Shown here in pieces: positions 29,340 to 42,111 of a stretch of DNA of 64,000 nt. This DNA comes from Halocaridina rubra. Taxonomy: Eukaryota > Arthropoda > Malacostraca > Decapoda > Atyidae. Made by a program: the position numbers and the translations under genes. The stretch spans positions 72,501-136,500 of the forward strand of contig JAXCGZ010020869.1 of assembly GCA_037179515.1 (NCBI GenBank), in the 5' to 3' direction. The notes under the pieces are model-generated. The model had not been told where the DNA came from. It searched no databases and saw only the letters and a list, made by a program, of their open reading frames with translations. Position 1 is the first letter of the stretch; every line of letters starts with the position of its first letter.

Positions 29340-30210
29340 ATGTGTATATACATATTCAATATTTTCATCAGTTACAACATACATACGTGTGTATGCATGT
29401 GTGTGCGTATGTGTATGTAATTATTAACAATAAAGATTATAGCAACAGAATGAATGGCAGAACTTATAGCTATCTAATTTTGTTTCTATAATGTATGTTC
29501 AAAATCCACAAATGAAGCAATATTTGATAGACCTAAGCTAATAAATTACTACATTTAACAAATAAGCTTTCAACTACAGCCTGAAATTTTACAGTGTAAT
29601 TCTAATTTCAATAGTCATTTACTGTTAGGTGTCTTTAATTGTTACGAATGAGGAAAATTGTTTAAAAAGAATTTATTTTTATTTTTTTGAATTTTGATTT
29701 AAAAACAATATTGAGAAACTATAGTATTTACAATATGCACAAATATGCGCCTAAGTACTTGTGACAGTATCTTCAGTCAACGAATTTACTCAAAGGCGCA
29801 CGCGCACACACGCAGAGTACAATTTCATTTACATGGGAGAGTTGTTGCTAATTATTTCAACAAAGATATCATCTTCAGTAGTTTTTTTCAGTATTCATAA
29901 GGGGTCGTTGTTTATTACTAACCTCTAAGAGACTATAGTGTTGGTTTTGGCTCAGAGTTTTATGGTCGAATGCCCTTTGTGACACTAATACTCTCCATTG
30001 CCCCGGGATTAAGATCGGCACCCAGTTGAGCTGGCTTGCTCCCCAGTTGCTGATTAATCAACACATATACAGCTTAACCTTTATTAGCCATATGAGTGTG
30101 TGAGTAACTTTCATGACACTGTATGAGTGAGTGAGTGAGCGAGCGAATGAGTGAGTGTGAGAATTATAATTGTAGTAATAATGATAAAATAAATTTTATT
30201 TTAATAATAA
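29340..30210. other. Intergenic DNA, nothing recognised
   Basis: A GGCTCAGAGTTTTATGGTCG / CCCCGGGATTAAGATCGGC patch at 29945-30030 looks repeat-like but matches nothing else in the window. Short GAGT run at 30123-30160. Confidence 0.4.
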
Positions 30211-30213
30211 GCA

Positions 30214-30236
30214 TAGTGACATGGTTTAGAATAATT

Positions 30237-30327
<91 letters not shown>

Positions 30328-30357
30328 AAAAGAATAGCGACATGGCTTAGAATAATT

Positions 30358-30428
<71 letters not shown>
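30214..30428. repeat. Duplicated unit: 30-bp leader plus (GA)n, twice
   Basis: AGTGACATGGTTTAGAATAA ... ATACAGAGA leads into GA at 30241-30325, and AGCGACATGGCTTAGAATAA ... ATACAGAGA leads into GA at 30362-30428. Leader and microsatellite were copied together. Confidence 0.9.
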
Positions 30429-30429
<1 letters not shown>

Positions 30430-30481
30430 AAACACAAATGCAGAGCTATTCATGTGCGCGAAACGAATTCATTTAGCTGGA

Positions 30482-30512
<31 letters not shown>

Positions 30513-31260
30513 TTGAGAGCAGCATCGCTACCTTGGCCTCCATATACAACATCCACTAGTACAACTTCCACCTTCTTAAAAGCCAGCTTTACCGGAGCAG
30601 GTCCACTTAGTGGTGGAAGGAGGGGTCAAAAAACAGGTGCCCGCTTCTTCCCCCCGACCCCCACCCCACTTTCCTCCTCCCTTCTGACCCATCTCAACTC
30701 CTCCCATCTGCGAAACTTGCACTTTTTTTTTTTCCTTTATAACTCACTAAAGCTTGTAATATTTACATGTTTGTGAATACTGCTTCAGACACACTGACAA
30801 TATTTGTCTTGAGGTAGGTTTGGTATATAAAAGATCCTCCATTATCACTAATTAATATAAGATTCGTTTTAATTCGAAAGAGTGACTCTCGTGAAGCCAA
30901 GAACTGCATTAGAAAGATGTGTAAAAAAGAAAATAAAAAATACTTGTAAATTCATCCAACCATGTTGGTCAGTATATGTTGTTGCGCTGGTTTTTCTACT
31001 CTCCTTTTGTGGGGGAGGTGAACTCCCATTACCATCCATCGTGTTTCCTTCCTCCCCCATCCCCCGGCTCTTTTACTCTCAAAATCACTGGTTTGGAGGT
31101 AGTGGCTTTCCTTGGGGAACAGCGCGGCTCGTCACGAATTATACGCGTTCTCGTTTAGGGAGAGAGAGGAAAAAAATAAATTCTTCGTTTTCCAGCTAAA
31201 GAGATCTTGCACTGCACTTAGATGCAAGTTTTTCTTAATATATATTGAATAGTCAGTTGC
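30430..31260. other. Intergenic DNA, C-rich patches, no gene supported
   Basis: A poly-T run (30488-30514) is followed by C-rich sequence (30570-30720). ORFs here show no recognisable domain. Confidence 0.4.
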
Positions 31261-31265
31261 AATGG

Positions 31266-31475
31266 AGTAGTCACCGTGGCTCAAGCGGTAGTGTACGCGA
31301 CTTTGAGGCGTCAGGTCGAGGGTTCGCGCCCCGTCACGGTCTGTGGTTAGTAAGGTCATGCACTCAGGGTAACGATTACATCTGCCAAAACAAGTCCTTC
31401 GCAAGAAGGCAACCGTCCAAGCCCTTGGTAGAAAAGGGAGTCCGTTAGGTAAAACCGGAACAACAATAACAACAA
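31266..31475 (+). repeat. Family-A tRNA-derived SINE, complete
   Basis: The Pol III-type head is CACCGTGGCTCAAGCGGTAG (A-box-like) and GGTCGAGGGTTCGCGCCCC (B-box-like). The body runs GTAACGATTACATCTGCCAA, GAAGGCAACCGTCCAAGCCC, GAAAAGGGAGTCCG, and ends AAAACCGGAACAA followed by an AAC-rich tail. It is not a functional tRNA: the anticodon and acceptor stems do not close. Confidence 0.82.
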
Positions 31476-31572
31476 GCCAGATGCAATGGTTAATACTACA
31501 TAGTCTTGATGTTCTAGATAAATTTCTAATGCTCTAATGCAAGAGAGAACATCAATTTTCAACGTATTTTTT

Positions 31573-31862
31573 TATGATTGTGACACCAGGACGGGCAAAA
31601 AAATATAATAAAATAAAACAGCTCTCATCGGGCCTGGGCACGAAGAATATATAAAGAGAAACAGAGATGGGGAGTGCTGTGACTTGTCAGATGTAAAGGG
31701 ATAATAAGAGATGTGTAATGAATATCCAAAAATATTCAATGTTGATATGGCATAGCAAAAGAACCGTAACTGAAGGAAGAGTTACCATCGAATTGTCTTG
31801 AACAGTCCTATTTATGTTCAAATAACCTTCAGCTGTAGTATCGCAACTGGTGGTTGCCTCCC
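31573..31862 (-). repeat. Family-E dispersed repeat, left arm of a head-to-head palindrome
   Basis: On the - strand it runs from GTTGCGATACTACAGCTGAA to CCCGTCCTGGTGTCACAATC plus A-rich sequence. Single copies occur at 41266-41575 and 62798-63050. Confidence 0.8.
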
Positions 31863-32120
31863 ATGGGAACAACCACCCGTTGCGATACTACAGCTGAAGG
31901 TTATTTGAACTTTAATAGGACTGTCCAAGACAGTTTGATATCAAGTCTTCCTTCATTTACGGTTCTTATTCTATGCCTACATCAACACCGAATATTCTTG
32001 AATATTCATCACACATCTCTTATGATCCCTTCACATCTGACAGGTCACAGCACTCCCCATCTCTATTTCTCTTTACTTTATATATTCTTCGTGCCCAGGC
32101 CCGATGAGAGCTGTTTTATT
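31863..32120 (+). repeat. Family-E dispersed repeat, right arm of the palindrome
   Basis: Diverged reverse complement of 31573-31862, meeting it at CTCCCATGGGAACAACCACC. It ends CGTGCCCAGGCCCGATGAGA and lacks the last part of the tail. Differences between arms are scattered, so the palindrome is not recent. Confidence 0.8.
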
Positions 32121-32387
32121 TATCATGTCTTATGGATAGTCTCGATCTGTTGTCTATTCCGTAACTTTTTCCCTCGATTTCATGTGATCCAAAGTTAATT
32201 TATCTTAAGATTTTGTGCAAATAGTCTAATTTGATTCTTATTGAAAGTTTTTAATGCCTTTTGTTGTTATATTATACATACATACATATACCTTGGCTGT
32301 TTCCCCCTTTAATTGGGGGGTAGCCGACATCAAAAAAGGAAAACAGTTTGGGGAGAAGTATTATATTATATCACAATTAATTTCCAG

Positions 32388-32595
32388 TCGAGTAGTCTCC
32401 GTGGCAAAATGGTAGCGTCCGCCACTCTGAGGCGGCAGGTCGAGGGTTCACGCCCCGTCACGGACTGAGGTTAGTAAGGACATACACTCAGGGTAACGAT
32501 TACATCTGCCAAAACAAGTCCTTCGCAAGAAGGCAACCGTCCTAGCCCTTAGTAGAAAAGGGAGTTCGTGACGTAAAACCGAAACAAAAAACCAA
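32388..32595 (+). repeat. Family-A tRNA-derived SINE, complete
   Basis: Same layout as the copy at 31266: AGTAGTCTCCGTGGCAAAAT, GGTCGAGGGTTCACGCCCC, and terminal GACGTAAAACCGAAACAAA. Confidence 0.82.
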
Positions 32596-32599
32596 AAAC

Positions 32600-32690
32600 A
32601 ATTAGCTTCCAGTCGAATGGGGGTGGACACAGACAGGCTGGGGCTGGGGAATTAAGCTATTTCGGATCAGGCCTCACAAGGGATGAATTT
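32600..32690 (-). repeat. Family-B SINE tail fragment
   Basis: GTCGAATGGGGGTGGACACA followed by GACAGGCTGGGGCTGGGGAA is the reverse complement of the family-B 3' part. It directly follows a family-A copy. Confidence 0.65.
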
Positions 32691-32914
32691 ATTTTATGCA
32701 TTTACTTGATAGAACAATAGCTTTATTTGTTTCAGTTATTAATTTATTTATTTGTTATTTTATCCTCACAATCTTATATGGCGTGAGGAAAAAAAATGCC
32801 ATGAATTCCTATGCCCTGGGTATTGTAGGAGGCGAATGCAAGGGATAAGGGAACAAGTGAACGTCGGCACCCTACTCCCAGAATTTTACAGACAATGAAA
32901 TGTTTGTTTGTTTG

Positions 32915-33078
32915 TTCCGGTTTTACGTCACAGACTCCCTTTTCCTACCAAAAGCTAGGACGGTTGCCTTCTTGCGAAGGACTTGTTTTGGCAGATGGAA
33001 TCGTTGCCCTGAGTGCATGCCCTGGCTAACCTTAGACCTGACGAAGTCGCGGACGCTACCGCTTGAGCCACGGTGACT
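32915..33078 (-). repeat. Family-A tRNA-derived SINE
   Basis: Starts TTCCGGTTTTACGTCACAGA and ends ACCGCTTGAGCCACGGTGAC; reverse complement of the complete copies. Confidence 0.8.
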
Positions 33079-33089
33079 TTTACATGCAA

Positions 33090-33242
33090 TGAAATAAACT
33101 ATAGTAAAGCACACGAGTCGGGAAGTGACATATGCGGTTTTTTTTTTATTCCACCGCGGGGCTTTCGGAAGGGTATCCAATGCAACCTTTTTCTGTGCCC
33201 GCTCCCTGTCGAATGAAGATTAACAATGACACGCAATAAATG
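33090..33242 (+). repeat. Family-B SINE interrupted by a T run
   Basis: GTAAAGCACACGAGTCGGGA, GTGACATATGCGG, a run of T, CCACCGCGGGGCTTTCGGAA, then a diverged tail ending GACACGCAATAAA. Confidence 0.65.
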
Positions 33243-33317
33243 AAGGACTTAAAAAATGGAAAGGTCGAGGAAAGTCACATTAGGAAGAAATGCGATTGTC
33301 ATAGGTCTATGGATGCT

Positions 33318-33468
33318 GGTCGAGGGTTCGCGCCCCGTCACGGTCTGAGGTTAGCAAGGGCATGCACTCAGGGTAACGATTACATCTGCCAAAACAAGTC
33401 CTTCGCAAGAAGGCAACCGTCCTAGCCCTTGGTAGAAAAGGGAGTCCGTGACGTAAAACCGGAACAAA
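33318..33468 (+). repeat. Family-A SINE, head-truncated
   Basis: Begins inside the B box (GGTCGAGGGTTCGCGCCCC) and continues to GACGTAAAACCGGAACAAA. Confidence 0.8.
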
Positions 33469-33641
33469 TATGCTGTTCCTGTTCTTATGGTTTCCTGGGA
33501 TATTTATTTATTTATTTATATATTTATTTATTAAATTAATTATTTATTTGTAGGTTGGTTTGTTAGTTAGTTTGTCATTTGGCTTACTTCCATTAGCTGA
33601 CATCAAGTAGGTACTTCCACGCAGAAATTTAGTTCATTCGT

Positions 33642-33782
33642 TGCCGCGGTAGCTTTGTGGTAGGGTGCGTGAGCCGGAAAGTAGCTAACACAAGGTCTAG
33701 CCTACCGGCAGGGAGTCCCCCAGCTCCAACTTGTCTGCATCCACACCCATTCGAACTGGGACTCATTGGGACACAACACGGT
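33642..33782 (+). repeat. Family-B SINE
   Basis: GCCGCGGTAGCTTTGTGGTA, AGCCGGAAAGTAGC, CCCCCAGCTCCAACTTGTC, CCATTCGAACTGGGACTCAT and terminal GGGACACAACAC. Confidence 0.7.
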
Positions 33783-33784
33783 GT

Positions 33785-34115
33785 TTTGATTTGTATTTTA
33801 GTTGAGGGGAAGGCTCATTTAGTGGTAGGGTAGGATATGTGCGGGTGTTACAGACATAGTCTATTATGCATGTACGTTAATGTGTAACAACAACCCTTAC
33901 GAGATAAATCACCAAAGAAAGAAAAAAACAGATTACCTGTTTAACTAGATGAGATGTAAACAGATGGACACTACAGTAATGACCATAGGTTTAAAAGCAG
34001 GCAAAGCATATTGAAAGTATATTCGAAAAGTAAGACTTTTATTGAGATTTTTTTTCTGCATTCTATAAAAGTAAACTGCAGATTTAAGATTTAAAAATAT
34101 TTTTTTTTTTTGGGG
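33785..34115. other. Intergenic DNA, nothing recognised
   Basis: No ORF or repeat family supported. Confidence 0.45.
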
Positions 34116-34117
34116 GG

Positions 34118-34232
34118 TTGTGTCACAGTGAGTTCTCCATTCGAATGGGAGTGGACACAGATAGGTTGGAGTTATGGGATATAGGCTGCATGCCCTTCCT
34201 AACGCCCCATGATGGGATCAGACTCGCGAATG
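34118..34232 (-). repeat. Family-B SINE, 3' part
   Basis: TGTCACAGTGAGTTCTCCAT, TTCGAATGGGAGTGGACACA, then CATGCCCTTCCTAACGCCCC, the reverse complement of the family tail and body. Confidence 0.68.
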
Positions 34233-34262
34233 TCAAGTTTGTAGTGAAAAAAGTTGCTGTTT

Positions 34263-34266
<4 letters not shown>

Positions 34267-34356
<90 letters not shown>
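34267..34356. repeat. (AT)n microsatellite
   Basis: AT tract of about 90 bp abutting the tail of a family-F repeat. Confidence 0.98.
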
Positions 34357-35403
<1,047 letters not shown>

Positions 35404-35433
35404 TACGAACTGTTAGCATACAGCACTAAATAG

Positions 35434-35863
<430 letters not shown>

Positions 35864-35984
35864 CTAAAATATTCTAAAAATTCAATACAAAATTCTTTCA
35901 AAAGAAAAAAAATACAATGCACAAAAAACTTTGTAAATTCCGAATGCAAATGCCATCAGAAACTTGGCAAAAATTCTTCATAAA

Positions 35985-36450
35985 AGATTCACTAGGATTC
36001 CATAATAGGACGACCAGCCTTTACTCCTTTCTTCTTCTTTTTCCCGGTATGTGCAGGACACGAAGTCCTTTACTCCTTTGACATTCCTGAACGCATAAGG
36101 GCAAGGATGACATAGGAGATGAGAAAGACATAATGGAGTTTTAGGTCACATGGAGTGGTATTATTCAGAATACATAATGTTTTAGGTCACTTGGAGTGGT
36201 ATTAATCAGATTATCTAAGATATAGCTTAACTGTGATTCATACTCTTAAAAAAATAGCATATTTCAATTGAAAATTTATATCAGAACTGTCTTAAATCTA
36301 ATATTATTAATACTTTTAACAAATTATGCGATTATAGTTGTTGTGTCAGTGGAACATCAATCCTAGCTAAACTTAAGGTTTAAATCTCAGGAGATTTTTA
36401 ACAGATGAGTGATATTACTCGGTTCTCATGCCGCTAGAGTACCTGTCGGA
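35985..36450. other. Intergenic DNA with a short direct duplication
   Basis: TTTTAGGTCACATGGAGTGG and TTTTAGGTCACTTGGAGTGG (about 36139 and 36180) mark a duplication of about 41 bp. No gene. Confidence 0.55.
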
Positions 36451-36454
36451 TCTC

Positions 36455-36628
36455 ACGGCAGATGATTCTAGCCCTTTTACCCTGTAGATGACCCATGTAA
36501 GGTGGAAGGGGGGAAATTGTTGCAGATCTTTATTACCAAGGAGCTAAGAGGAGTGACCAAAGTATATTAGTTTTGAATGTGTGTGCTTTGACTCGGCCAT
36601 CCCCTTTACAAGTTGACTAGCAGCCAAT
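36455..36628 (+). repeat. Family-C dispersed repeat
   Basis: Family pattern: CTGTAGATGACCC, GGTGGAAGGGGGGAAATTGT, CCAAGGAGCTAAGAGGAGTG, GAATGTGTGTGCTTTGACTC, GGCCATCCCCTTTACAAG. Function and class unknown; about 170 bp per copy. Confidence 0.72.
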
Positions 36629-36650
36629 GTAGATGTTAGTAATGTTACTT

Positions 36651-36884
36651 GGATCAATCCCATAATAGGCACCTGATGTGCTTTAAATCCAGAATAAGCA
36701 TTTGCTTTCAGTGCTTATTGTTAGGTTAGGTTAAATTTGGTTAGCCTAAAATTACTTGACCTAATATAACTTTATCTAACTTAACCTATGTTCTTCCTTA
36801 ATCCCAAATCAGGCTCTACCTTTTGCTTCAGTCTCAGATTAAGCACCTAGAAATGACATCAGGTGCCTAATCAGGGAATGATCC
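36651..36884. mobile_element. MITE-like foldback, 234 bp, with TTAGG-like core
   Basis: The left end GGATCAATCCCATAATAGGC and the inverted right end (GGATCATTCCCTGATTAGGC when reversed) match, continuing through ACCTGATG and, more loosely, to about 60 bp. The interior holds GTTAGGTTAGGTT and diverged relatives. No coding capacity; target duplication not clear. Confidence 0.68.
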
Positions 36885-36889
36885 TATTA

Positions 36890-38960
36890 CACTTAACAGA
36901 GAATTAACTAAACCTCGAAGAGGTTAAAAGTGACTCATAAAATTTAACTTAAAAATGGCAAAACTGTTTAAGAAAGTTAAACAAATTACTTTTTTTATTG
37001 CTTTTTATTGCTTATTATATTATATTTGTTTCAACATTACCTACACCACTTTTACGTTACTTTAAAAAAAGTTAATATTCCTCTTTACAAAGATCAAATT
37101 ATAAATGTCAGATTATATTAAAGTGACTAATTTTCCCATTATCAAAAAGTAATTGCAAGATCAGCATTTTTACTTTTTCCTACAAGAAGATCTAAATTTA
37201 TAACTTTTACAGCGGAGCCTGAAGTGTCATAGCACCTTAAATGAACTTATAATGCAGTTTTTCTCTCTGTGATTTATCTTTAAAGATATATATTCATAAC
37301 TTTGTGTCAGATTCTTTTCAAAACAACTAAATTTAATTTTTAACCAATAATGATATGCAAAATATATTTAATGACCAACATTTAAAAATAACTAATGCGT
37401 CTTCACAACTTTTAAATACTTATTAATGCAATTCTTCATTTTTATTTTATTTTGGCATCTTCCAACAGCTCAATAGTCTCCTGATCCATTGTCTGAGAAG
37501 CCTTTATAGAGACAACAAGTGGTCCTGCCACTTAAGGGAAGAAATGGAAAGTGTTTTAGACTATCTAGAGTAAGTGATCTAATCATTTCTGACTCTTAGG
37601 CCATCTTTAGAATCATTAACCTACGCCGACCCAACATATATCAGCTAATATTTTCGTAGGATTTCACGCCATGGTACGCTACTAATCTCTCCGTCATGAA
37701 ATCGATGGAAAATGAATCCATTTCTTTTTTATATCTATACTCGAAAGTCATGCAGCGGGGCAGGTTGGTTTCAACAACAACCCCATCCCCAGCTCCCCAT
37801 AACCCGGAGGGGATAGCCCCCAATACCTAGATATGTGTACTTCATTGGCCGTGGCCCTGAGCTACATTTTCCCCATTTCTTCTTCCCCGTGACCCCACCA
37901 CCCAACCCCATGAAGTACCTGTTCTTCCCACTAGACCTCACTACGTCCCAGAGTTACATTGTGAACTTGTTTTATATTATATCTTGAGGGCTGACCCTCC
38001 AAGGTGACGCCAGGTAAAAGATAAAAATATATATGTTAAAGAACTAAATTTACTAAAATTAAATGCTTGAAAGTTTTTTCCCTTGATAAAAGGTTTCCAG
38101 GGAAATATTCTCATATACAGTAATCTCTAATTTAAATTGTTGTATTTGTACATCCAAGGAAATTTTTATTTTTATTTTGAGAAAATATGAAAAGTACAAG
38201 ATAAATAAACATATGAATATATAGAATGAATGAATGAATAGACAAACAAATACATAAATAAAATATATAGCATCAAATACCATTTGCATATTTGTGTAAA
38301 GAGTTTTAACGAGACAGGCGATAAAATAAGTATTATTTAGAGAACTTTTCATACAACGTACGAAAGCGTAAAAAGTTGGCAAATGACTATACAGTATAAG
38401 ATTTCTTTTCACTGACGAAAATAAATACTAACATATTAACTACTGAAATATCTTGCTAAGGTCACCACTCTCTTTTTCTAATAAATAAAGATATAAATAA
38501 ATAAATAAAATGCTAATTGCAATTCTATTGTCCATGAATTATAATGAGAAAAATTTATTTTCATTCTTGCTGTCGGATTTTCAGGCCTTCCATTGTCTTT
38601 TAGAAGTTAAATATTGTTTTCTGCCAGCTGATATTCAAACATTTACCAAGCTAATACCAGCTTTATTTTTTTCAAAGTCAATGAATTATTTTATATTTAA
38701 GCCATATATCTCCATAATTGGAACATTCCCCTTCATTGATTGCAAAGTCAATAAAATTATGTAGATTGTTTTGAAACCAATGTATATCTTCTAAGCAATA
38801 TGGTAGATCCATTTTTGTTTCCCCAAAGAGAGAGCCCAAGAGAGATTGTGATAAGGTGACGCGGGCCAGAGGGATTTCCCACATCTGCTGAAAGCTGTAA
38901 ACTGGGACGGATGGGTTAGAGGCTACCATGAGATAAAACGGAGGTAGTAAACTCAATATA
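36890..38960. other. Intergenic AT-rich DNA, no gene recognised
   Basis: Short ORFs at 38059-38412, 38510-38764 and 38678-38956 show no domain and no convincing splice context. A C-rich patch lies at 37760-37920. Confidence 0.45.
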
Positions 38961-38964
38961 GACG

Positions 38965-39148
38965 ATCATAACCCACTTACCCTGTGGCTAACCCAAACAG
39001 TTGTAAGGGGGGGGGATTGTGGTGATTCATTATCCCCAAGGACATGTGAAGAGTAATTAGTGTGTATTGGTTCCCGATGAAGGCGTGTGTGCTCTGACTC
39101 GGCCACCCCTTACAATTAGGATCAGGGCTATTGCATATGTATGTATGT
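38965..39148 (+). repeat. Family-C dispersed repeat
   Basis: TTACCCTGTGGCTAACCCAA, a G run (39007-39015), TATCCCCAAGGACATG, GTGTGTGCTCTGACTCGGCC and a terminal GCATATGTATGTATG. Confidence 0.74.
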
Positions 39149-39149
39149 A

Positions 39150-40390
39150 TGTTTGCTCAAGAGTTTGCGCTCTAGCGATCTTATATCCCCCCTTCAGCCT
39201 CATTATCCCCCCAATGCGAACAGGTTTCTTTACCCCATAATTGCTAGTTAGTATTTTACACTAATTTTTACTTTACACAAAGAATGAATTTAGGGTAAAT
39301 TATTATTAAAAATACAAAGTAAACATATATTCGTTATTGTAAAAAAATGTATTATAGATGCATTTTTAAATAATTTATTGCAAATAAAATTCTCTCGAAA
39401 TAATCCCACTTGAGCAACTTTTAGCACGACTCGTCCGTGAAACCTGTTTATAGCTAAAAAGTCCGCTTATTATTTTCTTAATTATTTCACCATAATGTGA
39501 CATTTTGATTTCATATGACAAACAGATCTTAATAGATTTATATTGATAATGAAATTATGTATAAAAACGCAAATATGTATGTGATTTGATTATATTGGAA
39601 GAGAGTATTTCAATAAACGGAGTCCATACCTGGCCCGAACCAGACACAAGGTGAGTGAGGGGCCAGTTTCTTCTTTTTTTCTTGAACATTTTGCACGTTT
39701 ATTTCGCAACTCGAGTTGGGAGTGAGGTCTATGCAGACACTGGTGCTGAATGTAGGCCGTGTGCAGTCGAGATTTACCAGTGGCAGAGGGATGTTGGTAG
39801 AAGTGATTAAGAGAAGAGTAAAAGAAGTGACTCAGAGTAGTGAAGTGACTATCGAGAGAAGTGAAGTGAATTGAGGCCGAACCGAGTGTTTTGGTTGACT
39901 GCCTCTTCTCTTTCACCTGTCTGTGTGCAACAGGTTGCAATCAGAAACTTTCTGTGGTTCTCTGGGCTTTCTGATAGTTTGTACCCAACACTGACCTCCT
40001 AAATAGGTGATTTTTACACCTAAGCGTCCACCAGGTAATTACGAATAATATAATATAATAATTTTGTTGCTGTGTAACGTATTATGCAAAATTACGATAG
40101 GTATAATAAGCTTACCTTAGGGGGGCTCCGTGATGCATCCCACAGGAAGTCATGTTTGCGATATAGAGGGAAAGCTTTCTGTGCCTAGAACGTAAATTGG
40201 AATTTTAAAGTTATTATTTTTGGGAAATAAAGAAGATTTTTTGACATATTTTAATTTTATTAGGTATAGTTTCTCTCGGGGCCCAGAACCCTCAAGTTTT
40301 GGGGGTAGGGGGTTCTTACCAATGGCTGTAGATCTGTGGTGGTATTTTAGCAATATTTACAATTTATAGTCTTCCCTACAGTATATATAG
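39150..40390. other. Intergenic DNA; possible LTR-like patch, not confirmed
   Basis: 39600-40050 is less AT-rich and contains an AATAAA (39612) and a TTTTTACACCTAAGCGTCCA segment reminiscent of LTR-element ends, but no second LTR or pol ORF is in the window. The 116-codon - strand ORF (39590-39940) has no recognisable domain. Confidence 0.3.
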
Positions 40391-40394
40391 TATG

Positions 40395-41255
40395 TAAATG
40401 TTTACATTCACACCCCCAATGTAAAAAAAAAATGAAATTTTAATTATTTGGTTGGGTTTGATATGGTTAGCTCACCCCCATTTAAAAATGAAATTATTGC
40501 ATTTAGTTGTTTTGGATGTTATTTCAGTATTCTGTATATTATTCAGTATTTGTTGTTATATATTGCAGAAAATTTATTACTGCGCTCTCGCACAGGACAC
40601 ACGATCACGTATGCAAGGTTAGGTTGGGTTGTAATCGGATGTTATTGGTTATCGATTGGTTATAGTAATTCATATCTAATCACTACTACACTAAATAAGT
40701 ATCATATTCAGAGACTCTAAATTTAAATTCTATCCATTATTTAAATTTTATATTTCATACTTATTCTTTATTAATTATATTTCTTAACATCATAAAGTAC
40801 ATAATATTTATGTACATGATATTTAAGCTGTGGAAATTGATTGTGAAAGTTTACATGATATATACATACTACTAATAGAGGAAAAAAGAATCCTTTAATA
40901 GGGTTTTCATATGTTATGACGGTTCTGTATATTTAAACTTTTTACCAAAAAAAATAAGTGGGGAGTTGTCTTCCAGACTCCTTTGCATGGATAATAGATT
41001 AACCTATAAAAATAAACCTACAGACATACCGTACATACAATATTGAGAATTACATTGCTCAGTTCATTGATTGAAGTTTGTTTAATTTTGTAAGTCTGAG
41101 ACTCTGAGGCTTGGGTGCTTAGCCCCCTGCTTGGCAAGGAGACTCAAGATGTCAGGAGTACTACCCTTACAATCAGTATAGTGCCCTTATCAATATCAGG
41201 CATTATGTCATTATATAAGTGTGTTGCTTCTCTATTTATCATTGGCGAGTGTCTA
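40395..41255. other. Intergenic DNA, nothing recognised
   Basis: Starts with AAATGTTTACATTCACACCC (40397), the end motif shared with 60221 and 61208. A small TTAGGTTGGGTT stretch occurs at 40619. No exon. Confidence 0.45.
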
Positions 41256-41265
41256 TATATATATA

Positions 41266-41575
41266 TTTTTTTATGATTGTGACACCAGGACGGGCCAAAA
41301 AATAAAATAAAATAAAACAGCCCCCACCGAGCCTGGGCACGAATAATACATTAAGTAAAAAGTAACAGAGTTGGAGAGTGTAATGACTTGTCAGATGTGA
41401 AGGGATAATAAGAGGTGTGTAATGAATATCCAAGAATATTCAGTGTTGATGTAGGCATAACAAATAACCGTAACTGAAGGAAGATTTAACATTGAACTGT
41501 CCTGGACAGTCTTATTCAAGTTTAAAAATCCTTCGGCAGAAGTATCGCAGCGGGCGGCTGGTGCCATGGGCCAAC
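41266..41575 (-). repeat. Family-E dispersed repeat, single copy
   Basis: ATTGTGACACCAGGACGGGC (tail, reversed) through GCCTGGGCACGAATAATACA to AGTATCGCAGCGGGCGGCTG. Same layout as the arms at 31.6-32.1 kb. Confidence 0.8.
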
Positions 41576-41579
41576 CTAC

Positions 41580-42005
41580 TACTGGTAAGATATTTAAGTT
41601 ACAATTACCCTCACATACATACAACTGTACTCTCAAGTAACATATTAAACAAAAAAAAAAAAAAAAAACGACGGGAAAACATATATTAGGAGCCTATGGG
41701 CACCTCTGAAAACAGCCAAATTAGGCACCCCATGAAATCCACATGTGCGCACGTGACCTTCTGGAACCAGTTCCTTAAAACCTTCCTAGTCAATTACATA
41801 TTAAGAAAATATAAAAATATAAATAATAGACTTAGAATGCAAAGTCCGCAATATATCGATATGATTTCATGATTCTTTACTTATCAATAAACAAGTAATG
41901 CATTTATATTACCCTAGGAAGGGTAACATTAGGAAGAAAATTGAAAAATTAAAAGAAAAGTAAGGTTTAGTTAAAAAAAAAAGTTTCCTTTCAAATTCTG
42001 TTCTG
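41580..42005. other. Intergenic DNA, nothing recognised
   Basis: A poly-A run at 41651-41668; a GC-richer patch at 41690-41790. No gene. Confidence 0.4.
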
Positions 42006-42010
42006 GTCAT

Positions 42011-42096
42011 GTTCCGGTTTTACGTCACGGACTCCCTTTTCAACCAAGGGCCATGACGGTTGCCTTCTTGTGAAGGACCCGTTTTGGCAGATGTTG
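42011..42096 (-). repeat. Family-A SINE, tail part
   Basis: TTCCGGTTTTACGTCACGGA to GACCCGTTTTGGCAGATG; the head is missing and the sequence switches abruptly into CR1 ORF1. Confidence 0.78.
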
Positions 42097-42111
42097 GAAT
42101 GTCCAGATAAA

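Noticed and set aside
31266..31340. tRNA gene
   Set aside because: The A and B boxes are present, but no cloverleaf with paired acceptor stem can be drawn, and the sequence continues into a dispersed SINE body present in many copies.
39590..40050. LTR retrotransposon end or a 116-codon - strand gene
   Set aside because: Only one LTR-like segment, no pol sequence, no clear primer-binding site; the ORF has no recognisable domain or splice signals.
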